From Ligilactobacillus saerimneri DSM 16049 (GTDB lineage Bacteria > Bacillota > Bacilli > Lactobacillales > Lactobacillaceae), in the NCBI RefSeq assembly GCF_000423265.1, contig NZ_AUHQ01000012.1, positions 1-49,552 on the forward strand: a stretch of 49,552 nucleotides of DNA, read 5' to 3'. Below the pieces are notes generated by a model. That model saw nothing but the letters and a program-made list of their open reading frames with translations, ran no database searches and was not told the origin of the DNA. Positions 15,903 through 23,778 of this stretch are shown one piece after another (position 1 is the stretch's first letter; the number at the start of each line of letters is the position of its first letter). A program made the translations under genes and the position numbers.

Positions 15903-17270
15903 ATGTTTACAAAGGTTCTAGTCGCTAACCGAGGTGAAATTGCAGTACGGATCATTCGCTCATTACAAGAATTAGGAATTCAAACAGTGGCGATTTATTC
16001 AACTGCTGATCGGGATGGTTTACATGTTCAATTGGCAGATGAAGCGGTCTGTGTAGGACCTGCGCAACCCCAAGAATCTTACTTGAATATGCAAAATATT
16101 ATTGCAGCAGCAGTGGGTGTTGGAGCACAAGCAATCCACCCCGGATATGGTTTTTTGGCCGAGAATGCCGAATTTGCTAACTTGTGTACACAATGCGGCC
16201 TAACTTTTATTGGCCCCCGAGCAACGACGATTGATTTGATGGGAAACAAGGAGCATGCGCGGCAAGAAATGCGGCAAAACGGGATTCCAGTAGTCCCTGG
16301 AAGCAAGGGGCGGATTACGACCCTGGGAGTAGCGCAGCAAGCCGCTAGTGAATTAGGCTATCCTATAATGTTAAAAGCAATTGCCGGTGGTGGTGGCAAG
16401 GGCATCCGCCGTGTCGAAAGTGAACAAGAATTGGAACGTGTCTTTACCCGGGCCCAAAAAGAAGCCCTATTATCCTTTGGAGACCAGGGAATGTATCTGG
16501 AAAAGATACTGACGGGGGTCAGACATATCGAAGTCCAAGTTTTTGCTGATCACCAGGGGAACCAAGTTTATTTTCCAGAGCGTGATTGCTCAGTTCAGCG
16601 CAATAAACAGAAATTGGTTGAAGAGAGTCCAGCCCCCGGCTTGACCTCAGCGGAGAGAAAATACTTGGGGCGGCTTGCCCTCCGGGTAATGGATGTGATT
16701 GCCTATACCAATACGGGAACGATTGAATTTTTGATGGATCAGGACCACCATTTTTATTTCATTGAAATGAACACCCGGCTCCAGGTGGAGCATACCGTGA
16801 CAGAGATGATCACGGGGATAGACTTGGTCAAAGAACAGGTGCGGGTGGCAGCGGGCTTACCCCTGTCATTTATGCAGGATGATATTCAAGCACACGGACA
16901 TGCAATCGAGTGTCGCATCAATGCGGAAGATCCGACCCACGACTTCCGCCCAGCTACTGGTCAGGTGACAATAGTACATCTTCCAGCAGGAAACTTGGGC
17001 GTGCGGATTGATACGGCGTTATATCCGGGGGATGTGGTCACACCTTTTTATGATTCACTGATTGCTAAAGTGATTGCACAAGGATCTGATCGCGAAGAAG
17101 CTCGGGCCAAGGCCCAACGTTTAGTAAACGAATTGGTAGTTCGGGGAGTCACGACCAATCAAGCATTGCAACAGGCAATTCTTGCAGACCCGCTTTTTGT
17201 TGGCGGGCAGGCGACGATTACAACGTTGGAAAAAGAGATTCTTCCCGCTTGGAAAGGAACGGATATGTGA
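15903..17270 (+). CDS. accC: biotin carboxylase subunit of acetyl-CoA carboxylase
   Basis: A 455-residue ATP-grasp enzyme that carboxylates the biotin on AccB using ATP and bicarbonate. Visible landmarks: VLVANRGEIAVRIIR at the N-terminus, the glycine-rich ATP loop AGGGGKG (161-167), the region ERDCSVQRNKQK, and NTRLQVEHTVTE with the catalytic arginine. Length is normal for the family. It starts 4 bases after accB. Its TGA overlaps the accD ATG by one base, so the subunits are probably made at matched rates. Confidence 0.97.
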   Translation: MFTKVLVANRGEIAVRIIRSLQELGIQTVAIYSTADRDGLHVQLADEAVCVGPAQPQESYLNMQNIIAAAVGVGAQAIHPGYGFLAENAEFANLCTQCGLTFIGPRATTIDLMGNKEHARQEMRQNGIPVVPGSKGRITTLGVAQQAASELGYPIMLKAIAGGGGKGIRRVESEQELERVFTRAQKEALLSFGDQGMYLEKILTGVRHIEVQVFADHQGNQVYFPERDCSVQRNKQKLVEESPAPGLTSAERKYLGRLALRVMDVIAYTNTGTIEFLMDQDHHFYFIEMNTRLQVEHTVTEMITGIDLVKEQVRVAAGLPLSFMQDDIQAHGHAIECRINAEDPTHDFRPATGQVTIVHLPAGNLGVRIDTALYPGDVVTPFYDSLIAKVIAQGSDREEARAKAQRLVNELVVRGVTTNQALQQAILADPLFVGGQATITTLEKEILPAWKGTDM

Positions 17271-18124
17271 TGGCTTTGTATGATAAAAAGAATACTCTCA
17301 GCGAGCGTCATATTCAGGCAGATAAAAAAGCTATGCAGCGAGTTCCAGATGACTTATGGGAGAAGTGTCATTATTGTCATGGCACTTGGGCCAAAGTGGC
17401 GACTAATCGTTATGGCACTTGTCCCCACTGTGGTGCAGGCAAACGGCAGGCGGCACGGCAGCGTTTAGCGTGGCTGGTAGATGAATTTACAGAGATGGAT
17501 GCTGAACTGACAACTGTTGTGGGGAGAGATTTTCCAGGTTATATGGAAAAGATAACGGCTGCCCAAGCGCGAACACAGCTTAACGATGCGGTTTTAACAG
17601 GAAAAGCAACTATCGAGCGGACCCCGTTTGCTTTAGGGATCATGGATCCACTGTTCATCATGGGATCATTGGGAACTGTGGCCGGTGAAAAAATCACCCG
17701 CCTGTTTGAATATGCGACAGCCCACCAACTCCCAGTTGTACTAGTAACGGCTTCGGGGGGTGCACGGATGCAAGAAGGGATCCATTCGTTAATGCAGATG
17801 GCGAAAATTTCGCAGGCCATAGCAGCCCACCACCGTGCAGGCTTGCTATATATAACGATTTTGACGGACCCAACAACAGGGGGTGTGACGGCTAGTTTTG
17901 CGATGGATGGCGACATTATTCTGGCTGAACCACATGCCTTAATTGGTTTTGCGGGGCGACGAGTAATTGAACAAACCATCCAAACCACAGTAACGCCGGA
18001 CTTGCAGACGGCAGAAAATGTCCTACGATACGGTTTCATTGATCAAATTGTGCAACGTGAAGATGAAAAAAAGGTTCTCGGATGGTTATTGAAAAATGGA
18101 GGTAGAAATAATGTCCAAGCTTGA
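17270..18124 (+). CDS. accD: acetyl-CoA carboxylase carboxyltransferase subunit beta
   Basis: A 284-residue beta subunit that, with AccA, moves the carboxyl group from biotin to acetyl-CoA. An N-terminal zinc ribbon has Cys33, Cys36, Cys51 and Cys54 (CHYC ... CPHC). A crotonase-like carboxyltransferase domain follows, with VTASGGARMQEGIHSLMQMAK and the oxyanion-hole region PTTGGVTASFAMDGDI. The start ATG at 17270 shares one base with the accC stop; an upstream in-frame extension lies inside accC and is rejected. Its 3' end overlaps accA by 14 bases. Confidence 0.95.
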   Translation: MALYDKKNTLSERHIQADKKAMQRVPDDLWEKCHYCHGTWAKVATNRYGTCPHCGAGKRQAARQRLAWLVDEFTEMDAELTTVVGRDFPGYMEKITAAQARTQLNDAVLTGKATIERTPFALGIMDPLFIMGSLGTVAGEKITRLFEYATAHQLPVVLVTASGGARMQEGIHSLMQMAKISQAIAAHHRAGLLYITILTDPTTGGVTASFAMDGDIILAEPHALIGFAGRRVIEQTIQTTVTPDLQTAENVLRYGFIDQIVQREDEKKVLGWLLKNGGRNNVQA

Positions 18125-18884
18125 TGCAGCTCAGGTCGTAAAACGCGCCCGGCGGGCAGATAAGATTACGGCGCAGGAGCTAATCACACATTTGTTTCCT
18201 GATTTTTTTGAGCTTCATGGTGACCGGGTGGGCGGAGATGATCCTGCAATCATCGGTGGTTGGGCAACTTTCCACGACCAGCCGGTAACTGTCATCATAA
18301 CCAACCGGGGCCAGGACCTGGCAGAACGCCAACAAACGCATTTTGGAAGTCCGATGCCAGCGGGTTATCGCAAGGCTTTGCGTCTGATGCAACAAGCAGC
18401 CCACTTTAACCGCCCAGTGTTGGTATTTGTTAATACCCCGGGAGCATACCCTAGTCCGGAAGCAGAAGAACAAGGGCAGGGTCCAGCATTGGCCCAGAGT
18501 ATTTTGGCAATGGGCGAACTTGAAGTCCCTGTGATCACTGTGATTTATGGTGAAGGAGGGAGTGGCGGTGCATTAGCTTTAGCCGTTAGTGATCAAGTTT
18601 GGATGTTGGAGTATAGTACCTATGCAATTCTTTCCCCAGAAGGTTTTGCTGCTATCCTGTGGAAAGACAGTAAAAAGGCGGGGTTAGCGGCAGAGCAGAT
18701 GCAATTAACCCCCCAAGCATTGCTGAAGCAACAGGTAATAGAGGGGATAATCCCTGAACCAGACGATCATAAGGAAGTATGCACTAATATTGATCAAGTG
18801 TTATGGGAACAATTACAAAAGTTACGCGCCTTACCAGGGAATGAACTGGTGCGCCAACGCCATGCGCGTTTTCGGAAGTTTTAA
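18111..18884 (+). CDS. accA: acetyl-CoA carboxylase carboxyltransferase subunit alpha
   Basis: A 257-residue alpha subunit, partner of AccD. Recognisable segments: ITAQELITHLFPDFFELHGDR, AHFNRPVLVFVNTPGAYPSPEAEEQGQ, and the oxyanion-hole glycines in YGEGGSGGALALAVSDQVWMLE, followed by YAILSPEGFAAILWKD. It is shorter than the E. coli protein (319) because the N-terminal helical extension is absent, as usual in lactobacilli. ATG at 18111 follows TGGAGGTAG inside the end of accD. Last gene of the operon; no fab gene follows, and I see no clear terminator before pncB. Confidence 0.95.
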   Translation: MSKLDAAQVVKRARRADKITAQELITHLFPDFFELHGDRVGGDDPAIIGGWATFHDQPVTVIITNRGQDLAERQQTHFGSPMPAGYRKALRLMQQAAHFNRPVLVFVNTPGAYPSPEAEEQGQGPALAQSILAMGELEVPVITVIYGEGGSGGALALAVSDQVWMLEYSTYAILSPEGFAAILWKDSKKAGLAAEQMQLTPQALLKQQVIEGIIPEPDDHKEVCTNIDQVLWEQLQKLRALPGNELVRQRHARFRKF

Positions 18885-18908
18885 GAAGTACATGGCAGGG
18901 ATGATAGC

Positions 18909-18937
18909 TTGTTTCAAGGGTAAAAATCATTTATTAT
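18909..18937 (+). promoter_or_regulatory. promoter of pncB
   Basis: TTGTTT (18909-18914), 17-base spacer, TATTAT (18932-18937). Confidence 0.5.
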
Positions 18938-19009
18938 GGTTTTAAAACATTTAGCCCGACCAGTTTAGCGTCCGTGCTAGCAAATCTAAGGAGAATAACA
19001 ATAGAAATT

Positions 19010-20455
19010 ATGAAAGTCGGAGATAATTTAGCATTACTGACAGACCTCTATGAGTTCACTATGTCAGCTGGTTTCCAACGTGCTCTAGACCGTGAACAAC
19101 GTGGGGTATTTGACATTTTTTATCGTCAAGTCCCAGATAATGGGAGCTTTGTGATTGCTGCTGGGCTCCAACAGGCTTTGGAAGAAATCCAAAACATGCA
19201 CTTTGCTAAAGAGGATATTGCTTATTTACGTTCATTGAACATATTTGATGAAGAGTTTTTGACTTATTTGCAGAATTTCAAAAACACATGTGATATCTGG
19301 GCAGTGCCTGAAGGAACCCCAATTTTTCCGCGGGAACCATTGATGACCATTCGTGGCCCGTTGATGGAAGCACAATTATATGAGACTTTCTTGCTCAATA
19401 TTTTAAATCACCAGACGCTAATTGCTTCCAAGGCACGGCGGATTACTGCTGCCGCTGCTGGGTTGCCAGTGATGGAGTTCGGTGCTCGTCGGGCTCAAGG
19501 ACCAAGTTCAGCACTCTTTGGAGCGCGGGCCGCAATCATTGGTGGGGCAGTGGCTACTTCCAACGTACTGGCGGGGAAAAAATTTGATATTCCAGTTTCT
19601 GGAACGATGGCCCACAGTTGGATTGAGGCATTCGACTCTGAAATCGATGCTTTCAATGCATGGGCGGATATTTATCCAGATAATTGTTCTTTGTTGGTTG
19701 ATACTTACGATATCCTGAATTCAGGAGTTCCTAATGCCATCAAGACATTTCAGCGGTTGAAAGAAGAAGGGCATAGCTCTTTTGGGATTCGGATTGATTC
19801 GGGGGACATTACCTCTCTTTCACGGCAAGCGCGGAAGATGCTGGATGAAGCAGGGTTCCCCGACGCTAAAATTACCATTTCCAACTCCCTCAACGAAGAA
19901 ATCATTTCTTCATTATTACACCAAGGTGCCCAAATTGACGCCTTGGGGGTAGGGGAAGAGTTGATTACCAGTTCTTCATCACCCGTGTTGAGTGGGGTAT
20001 ACAAATTAGCGGCGGTTGAACGCGATGGTGAATTGATTCCTAAGATTAAGTTGTCTGCTAGCCGGGGTAAACTAACATTACCAGGTTTGAAACAGGTTTA
20101 TCGCCTCTATCACAAAGGAACTAATGAAGCCTTTGCTGATCTAATTGCGTTGAAAGATGAACGCTTGCCAATCGTTATTCATGCGGTGACAGCTGATCCG
20201 ATGGCGATTAAACAAAATAAGTTACTGAATAATTTTGAGGCGCGCCCATTACAAACAGAGGTAATGAACGGTACGAAACTTTTGACCAGTACACCGGATG
20301 TGTTTGCAATTCAAAAGTTCAGTAAGCAACAGTTAGCAGAGCTACCAGAAGCAACCCAGCGACGGTTGAATCCAGATGAGTTCCCAGTGTATATCACACC
20401 GCAACTATATGCTTTGCAGCAAGCAGTTATCAGTCAATATACAGAAAATTACTAA
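19010..20455 (+). CDS. pncB: nicotinate phosphoribosyltransferase
   Basis: A 481-residue enzyme that joins nicotinate to PRPP to give nicotinate mononucleotide, the first step of NAD salvage. Visible: NLALLTDLYEFTMSAGFQ at the N-terminus, VMEFGARRAQGP, the phospho-acceptor histidine region VSGTMAHSWIEAF, the phosphate-binding FGIRIDSGDI, and DALGVGEELITSSSSP. ATG at 19010 gives the family N-terminus, but the nearest Shine-Dalgarno (AAGGAG, 18989-18994) is about 15 bases away, which is long. A rarer start such as ATT at 19007 cannot be excluded. Monocistronic, ending in a strong terminator. Confidence 0.94.
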   Translation: MKVGDNLALLTDLYEFTMSAGFQRALDREQRGVFDIFYRQVPDNGSFVIAAGLQQALEEIQNMHFAKEDIAYLRSLNIFDEEFLTYLQNFKNTCDIWAVPEGTPIFPREPLMTIRGPLMEAQLYETFLLNILNHQTLIASKARRITAAAAGLPVMEFGARRAQGPSSALFGARAAIIGGAVATSNVLAGKKFDIPVSGTMAHSWIEAFDSEIDAFNAWADIYPDNCSLLVDTYDILNSGVPNAIKTFQRLKEEGHSSFGIRIDSGDITSLSRQARKMLDEAGFPDAKITISNSLNEEIISSLLHQGAQIDALGVGEELITSSSSPVLSGVYKLAAVERDGELIPKIKLSASRGKLTLPGLKQVYRLYHKGTNEAFADLIALKDERLPIVIHAVTADPMAIKQNKLLNNFEARPLQTEVMNGTKLLTSTPDVFAIQKFSKQQLAELPEATQRRLNPDEFPVYITPQLYALQQAVISQYTENY

Positions 20456-20458
20456 ACA

Positions 20459-20492
20459 AAAAAACGTCCAGTTCAAAAACTGGGCGTTTTTT
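20459..20492. terminator. bidirectional terminator between pncB and the zinc transporter operon
   Basis: AAAACGTCCAGTT pairs with AACTGGGCGTTTT around CAAA, with A and T runs on the two sides. Confidence 0.9.
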
Positions 20493-21288
20493 ACTTGTTA
20501 TTAAGGAGGCGGTCTTTGAGTAAAGCGACGCCGTAAAACAGTGCTTCAAGCACTGTGATGAAGAAACTAGCTGGCCAATTAGTCCAATAGCTCAACGTAA
20601 GTCCAAGCCAAATGCCGATCAAGACGAAACTAAAGGTCAGCCCGATCATCTTGGGGAGAGAACTGGCAAAAAATTTAGCTGCCGAAGCCGGGATGGTCAG
20701 GAGAACAAAGATTAATAAGGCCCCGATAATTTGGGCTGTAATACTAACAGTCAAAGCTAACATTAATAAGAAAATTATTGAAACTAAGCGGTTGCCCCGT
20801 TGGTTGAACTCAGCTCCCTGCGCGTCAAAAGAATTATAAGCTAAACGGCGGAACAAGAAGAAGGCTACCACTAACAGCAAGATACTCAGCCAGATAAGGG
20901 TCCGGAGATTAGGGGCGGTGATCCCGATGATGCTTCCAAAGAGGATATTAGTGGCGTAACTTGCTTGCTTTTCAGAAAGGGATAAGAAGAGAATCCCCAA
21001 TCCTAAGAATAAGCCTGAAAAGACACTAATTGATGCTTCACGGCGCCCGAGCTTTTCACCAGAAAAGCCGATAAATAAGGCGCTGGTACAAGTGAAAAGG
21101 AGCATTCCTAAAATTGGCTCGAAACCGGCAAAAATAGCAAAGGAAGCGCCAGAAAAGCCAATTTCAGATAGGGTATGGGTAAAGAATGAGGTTTGTCTAG
21201 CGACAACAAAGACCCCCATGAAACTACAGATAACAGCGATGAAGATTCCGGCAATGAATGCGTACCGCATAAAGTCGTAGTAAAACAT
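20491..21288 (-). CDS. adcB: zinc/manganese ABC transporter permease (AdcB/ZnuB type)
   Basis: A 265-residue permease of the metal-ABC (ABC-3) family with about eight to nine membrane segments. Typical family stretches are GVFVVARQTSFFTHTLSEIGFSGA near the N-terminus and ALLIFVLLTIPASAAKFFA in the C-terminal half, the latter near the ATPase contact. It forms the channel for metal delivered by the lipoprotein at 21951. Its ATG at 21288 overlaps the stop codon of the ATPase gene by one base. Last gene of the operon. Zinc rather than manganese is inferred from the Zur-like operator. Confidence 0.88.
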   Translation of the reverse strand: MFYYDFMRYAFIAGIFIAVICSFMGVFVVARQTSFFTHTLSEIGFSGASFAIFAGFEPILGMLLFTCTSALFIGFSGEKLGRREASISVFSGLFLGLGILFLSLSEKQASYATNILFGSIIGITAPNLRTLIWLSILLLVVAFFLFRRLAYNSFDAQGAEFNQRGNRLVSIIFLLMLALTVSITAQIIGALLIFVLLTIPASAAKFFASSLPKMIGLTFSFVLIGIWLGLTLSYWTNWPASFFITVLEALFYGVALLKDRLLNNK

Positions 21289-21944
21289 TAATTTTGCGCC
21301 TCCTTTTTAGTCAAGTGACCGGTCTGGTTTGCAAGGTGAAGTTCGTAATCAGCATAAGTAGTAATTAATTCAGGATCGTGAGTAATAAAAATAACCGTTA
21401 GATTGCGTTGAGGCATGATACGCTTAAGCAAGCGAAGAAGTTCATGCTTTGATTCTTGGTCCAAGTTGGCAGTTGCCTCGTCCATGATTAGTAATTGTGG
21501 TTCAGCGCAAAGAGCTTGTGCCAGGTAGGCGCGTTGCTTTTCACCACCTGATGCCTTACCGAGGGGTTGGCGCGCAATCTTGGTTAGATTAGTTTCGTGT
21601 AAGAGGTCAGCCACGGTTTGTTTCATCCGTGGGGTATTCCAAGGGAGGAGTCGGTGTTTAAAACCAAGCGCTACGAAATCAGCAACACTTAAAGGATAGT
21701 CATCATCAATATTCCGTAACTGCGGAACGTATTGTACCTGGTCAGGAGTGAGGTTGATGGTTACAGTGGCCGATTCCCGGTTGATATGACGCAGGAGGTA
21801 TTTGATTAAGGTAGTTTTGCCGACACCATTTTCACCTGTGATACAAGTTAAAGCTCCTTGGGGAATCCCAAAGGATAGGTCTTTAAAGAGTTGCCGTTGA
21901 GGGATTCTAAGATCTAAATGATCAACTTGTAAAATATAATCCAT
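21288..21944 (-). CDS. adcC: zinc/manganese ABC transporter ATPase (AdcC/ZnuC type)
   Basis: A 218-residue ABC ATPase that powers the metal permease. Walker A GENGVGKT (37-44), signature SGGEKQR (about 132-139), Walker B LLIMDEAT (151-158) and the switch histidine in VIFITHDPEL are all present. It starts 6 bases after the lipoprotein gene with only a weak ribosome site, so translation is probably coupled. It overlaps the permease gene by one base. Confidence 0.9.
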   Translation of the reverse strand: MDYILQVDHLDLRIPQRQLFKDLSFGIPQGALTCITGENGVGKTTLIKYLLRHINRESATVTINLTPDQVQYVPQLRNIDDDYPLSVADFVALGFKHRLLPWNTPRMKQTVADLLHETNLTKIARQPLGKASGGEKQRAYLAQALCAEPQLLIMDEATANLDQESKHELLRLLKRIMPQRNLTVIFITHDPELITTYADYELHLANQTGHLTKKEAQN

Positions 21945-21950
21945 AACTGC

Positions 21951-22835
21951 TTAATCAATTCCTTTCTGTATATTGCGAACTTGCATGAATTCATCTTTCA
22001 TCCAGGAGAGATAATTCCTGCCTGCGGGCATTGTTTCTGTAACCTGGACCACCGGCACATGATACTGGTGGCACAGTTTGACCAGTTGGTTAATGACCGG
22101 AGCGTCACTTTGGGTGTTTTCAACAAAGAAGGCGATGCGGTGATGACGGATGTCAGCTTGGAGCTGGGCGATATCGTCATACGAAGGATCGGTCCCCTCT
22201 TCAATGGCTTGGGCAAAGTGCTGATTAATAACTTTGTAACCCATCATCGCTAGTGCATAATCAAAAACTGGTTCGCTAACGGCTACTTTTTCCCCCTGGT
22301 TGTGGTGCTTAATCGTAGCTAAAAGGTCAGTTAGTTGCGATAGTTGTTGATTATAGGCTTTGGCATTGGCATAAAAGGCAGCGCGGTGTTGCGGCTGAAT
22401 CTGACTGAATTCAGACGCTAATTTCAGCGTCACTTTTTTCATCAGATCAGGCCGGTACCAGAGGTGTTCATTGGCGCCGGGAGAAATATGGGCGATATCT
22501 TCGCCGACAGTAATATGGCGTTTGCTCGTCACTTTAGTAACCCAGGTGTCATAGCCGACCCCGTTAGACAAGACCAAATCACTGTCTTCAATCTTTCGAG
22601 CTGGTTTGATGGTGAGATCATATTCATGGGGATCAACGTTGGCACTGTCAATAATTGAGTAAACCTGCCCGTGATCTTTTAGGACAGCCTGTTCTAATTC
22701 ACCATAAAAATTGGTGGTTGCTACCGCTTGAATCTTAGTCGTAGATTTAGCAGGTGTTCGCAAGCTACAACCGCTGATGATAATAGCACTAACTACCAAG
22801 AGCAAATTCAGCCAAACAAAGCGTATATACCGCAA
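21951..22835 (-). CDS. adcA: zinc-binding lipoprotein of the ABC transporter (AdcA/ZnuA type)
   Basis: A 294-residue solute-binding lipoprotein of cluster A-I. The lipobox ISGC puts the lipid-modified cysteine at residue 23. Family segments are visible: NVDPHEYDLTIKPARKIEDSDLVLSNG with the first metal histidine, a second histidine in ANEHLWYRP, and the C-terminal VQVTETMPAGRNYLSWM. It lacks the long His-rich loop seen in some zinc binders. TTG at 22835 is the likely start: AGGAGG lies 7 bases upstream and no ATG gives a complete signal peptide. First gene of the operon, under a Zur-like operator. Confidence 0.9.
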   Translation of the reverse strand: MRYIRFVWLNLLLVVSAIIISGCSLRTPAKSTTKIQAVATTNFYGELEQAVLKDHGQVYSIIDSANVDPHEYDLTIKPARKIEDSDLVLSNGVGYDTWVTKVTSKRHITVGEDIAHISPGANEHLWYRPDLMKKVTLKLASEFSQIQPQHRAAFYANAKAYNQQLSQLTDLLATIKHHNQGEKVAVSEPVFDYALAMMGYKVINQHFAQAIEEGTDPSYDDIAQLQADIRHHRIAFFVENTQSDAPVINQLVKLCHQYHVPVVQVTETMPAGRNYLSWMKDEFMQVRNIQKGID

Positions 22836-22865
22836 GGGGATACCTCCTCATAAAATAAGTTCGAG

Positions 22866-22898
22866 TTAAATAGTAAGCATTACTATTTAAATTGTCAA
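22866..22898 (-). promoter_or_regulatory. adcACB promoter with embedded Zur-like palindrome
   Basis: On the minus strand TTGACA (22893-22898), 17-base spacer, TACTAT (22870-22875). The arms TTAAATAGTAA (22866-22876) and TTACTATTTAA (22880-22890) are perfect complements with centre GCA. The core resembles the Firmicute Zur box AAATCGTAATNATTACGATTT with three differences. It covers the spacer and -10, so a zinc-loaded repressor would block initiation. Confidence 0.75.
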
Positions 22899-22952
22899 TA
22901 GGGACATTTATCAAGAAAAAGGACAATTACGCTTTAGAACGGGGCTAAGGAC

Positions 22953-22979
22953 AACAAAACCAGCAATTGAATGCTGGTA
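22953..22979 (-). terminator. terminator of the HD phosphohydrolase gene
   Basis: On the minus strand CCAGCA pairs with TGCTGG around ATTGAA or its complement, followed by TTTTGTTG. The stem is short. Confidence 0.65.
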
Positions 22980-22992
22980 ATTACGATTTAAA

Positions 22993-23646
22993 TTATTTTT
23001 GGCCAGCCCATTCAGCATGAAATTCGGCGAGGAATTCTTGCATGAAGCGGTGGCGGTGAGCAGCCATTTTTCGCCCGGTAGGGGTATTGAGCATAGCAGA
23101 GATTTTAAAAAGCTTTTCATCAAAATGATTGATGATCGTTTCATGGTCGAGGTTACGGTACTCTTCTTTGGACATATTATGCCGCGGTGGCATTGCAGGA
23201 TCGTGGATTTTTTCACCATGAGCCCCACCAAAATAGACTGCCCGAATAATGCCGATTGCGCCGATAGCATCAAGCCAGTCCGCATCTTGAACAATTTGGC
23301 CCTCTAATGACAGGGAGGGGGTGTCTTTGTTTAAAGTGCTGGCGAAAGACATATTGGTAATGATTACCATGATTTGTTCTACTTCAGTTGGGGTTAATCC
23401 AGTTGTACTTAGAAAAGTACGAACATGGGCTTGAGCTGCCTGGGGGTCAGCGACGAGTTTATCATCGATCACATCGTGAAGGTAAGCAGCTGCTAGGGTA
23501 ATAAATAGGTTGGCTTGTTCTTGAGTAGCAATTTGCCGTGCAATCGCCACAACTCGTTGGATATGGTCGAAACCGTGGCCAGTTTTATCGGCTTGGAGTT
23601 GGGCATGGGCATATTTTTGGATCGCGTTTAGTTGGACTTGATTCAT
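22993..23646 (-). CDS. HD-domain phosphohydrolase (YpgQ/YedJ type)
   Basis: A 217-residue HD-superfamily metal-dependent phosphohydrolase. The conserved pattern is GHGFDHIQRV (first His, about 28), LHDVID (His57-Asp58) and VQDADWLDA (later Asp). Length and the motif YFGGAHGEKIHDP match the YpgQ/YedJ group, whose studied members hydrolyse nucleotide phosphate bonds; the substrate here is unknown. ATG at 23646 has AAGGAG 8 bases upstream; an in-frame GTG at 23655 touches that site and is rejected. Divergent from the MFS gene. Confidence 0.88.
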   Translation of the reverse strand: MNQVQLNAIQKYAHAQLQADKTGHGFDHIQRVVAIARQIATQEQANLFITLAAAYLHDVIDDKLVADPQAAQAHVRTFLSTTGLTPTEVEQIMVIITNMSFASTLNKDTPSLSLEGQIVQDADWLDAIGAIGIIRAVYFGGAHGEKIHDPAMPPRHNMSKEEYRNLDHETIINHFDEKLFKISAMLNTPTGRKMAAHRHRFMQEFLAEFHAEWAGQK

Positions 23647-23703
23647 CAGGACCACTCCTTCGATATAGATTAGGTCAATTATGGATAATCCCAGGGGTTA
23701 AAT

Positions 23704-23749
23704 CAAGTAGTTGCAAGTAGTTTACAATTTTTCTAATTAAAACTATAAT
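23704..23749 (+). promoter_or_regulatory. MFS gene promoter preceded by a tandem direct repeat
   Basis: TTTACA (23721-23726), 17-base spacer, TATAAT (23744-23749). CAAGTAGTT occurs twice with a 10-base period (23704-23712 and 23714-23722), ending on the -35. One helical turn of spacing suits a regulator binding on one face. Confidence 0.6.
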
Positions 23750-23778
23750 AGTACTGTCTTAAGAGGGAGATGTTGTTC

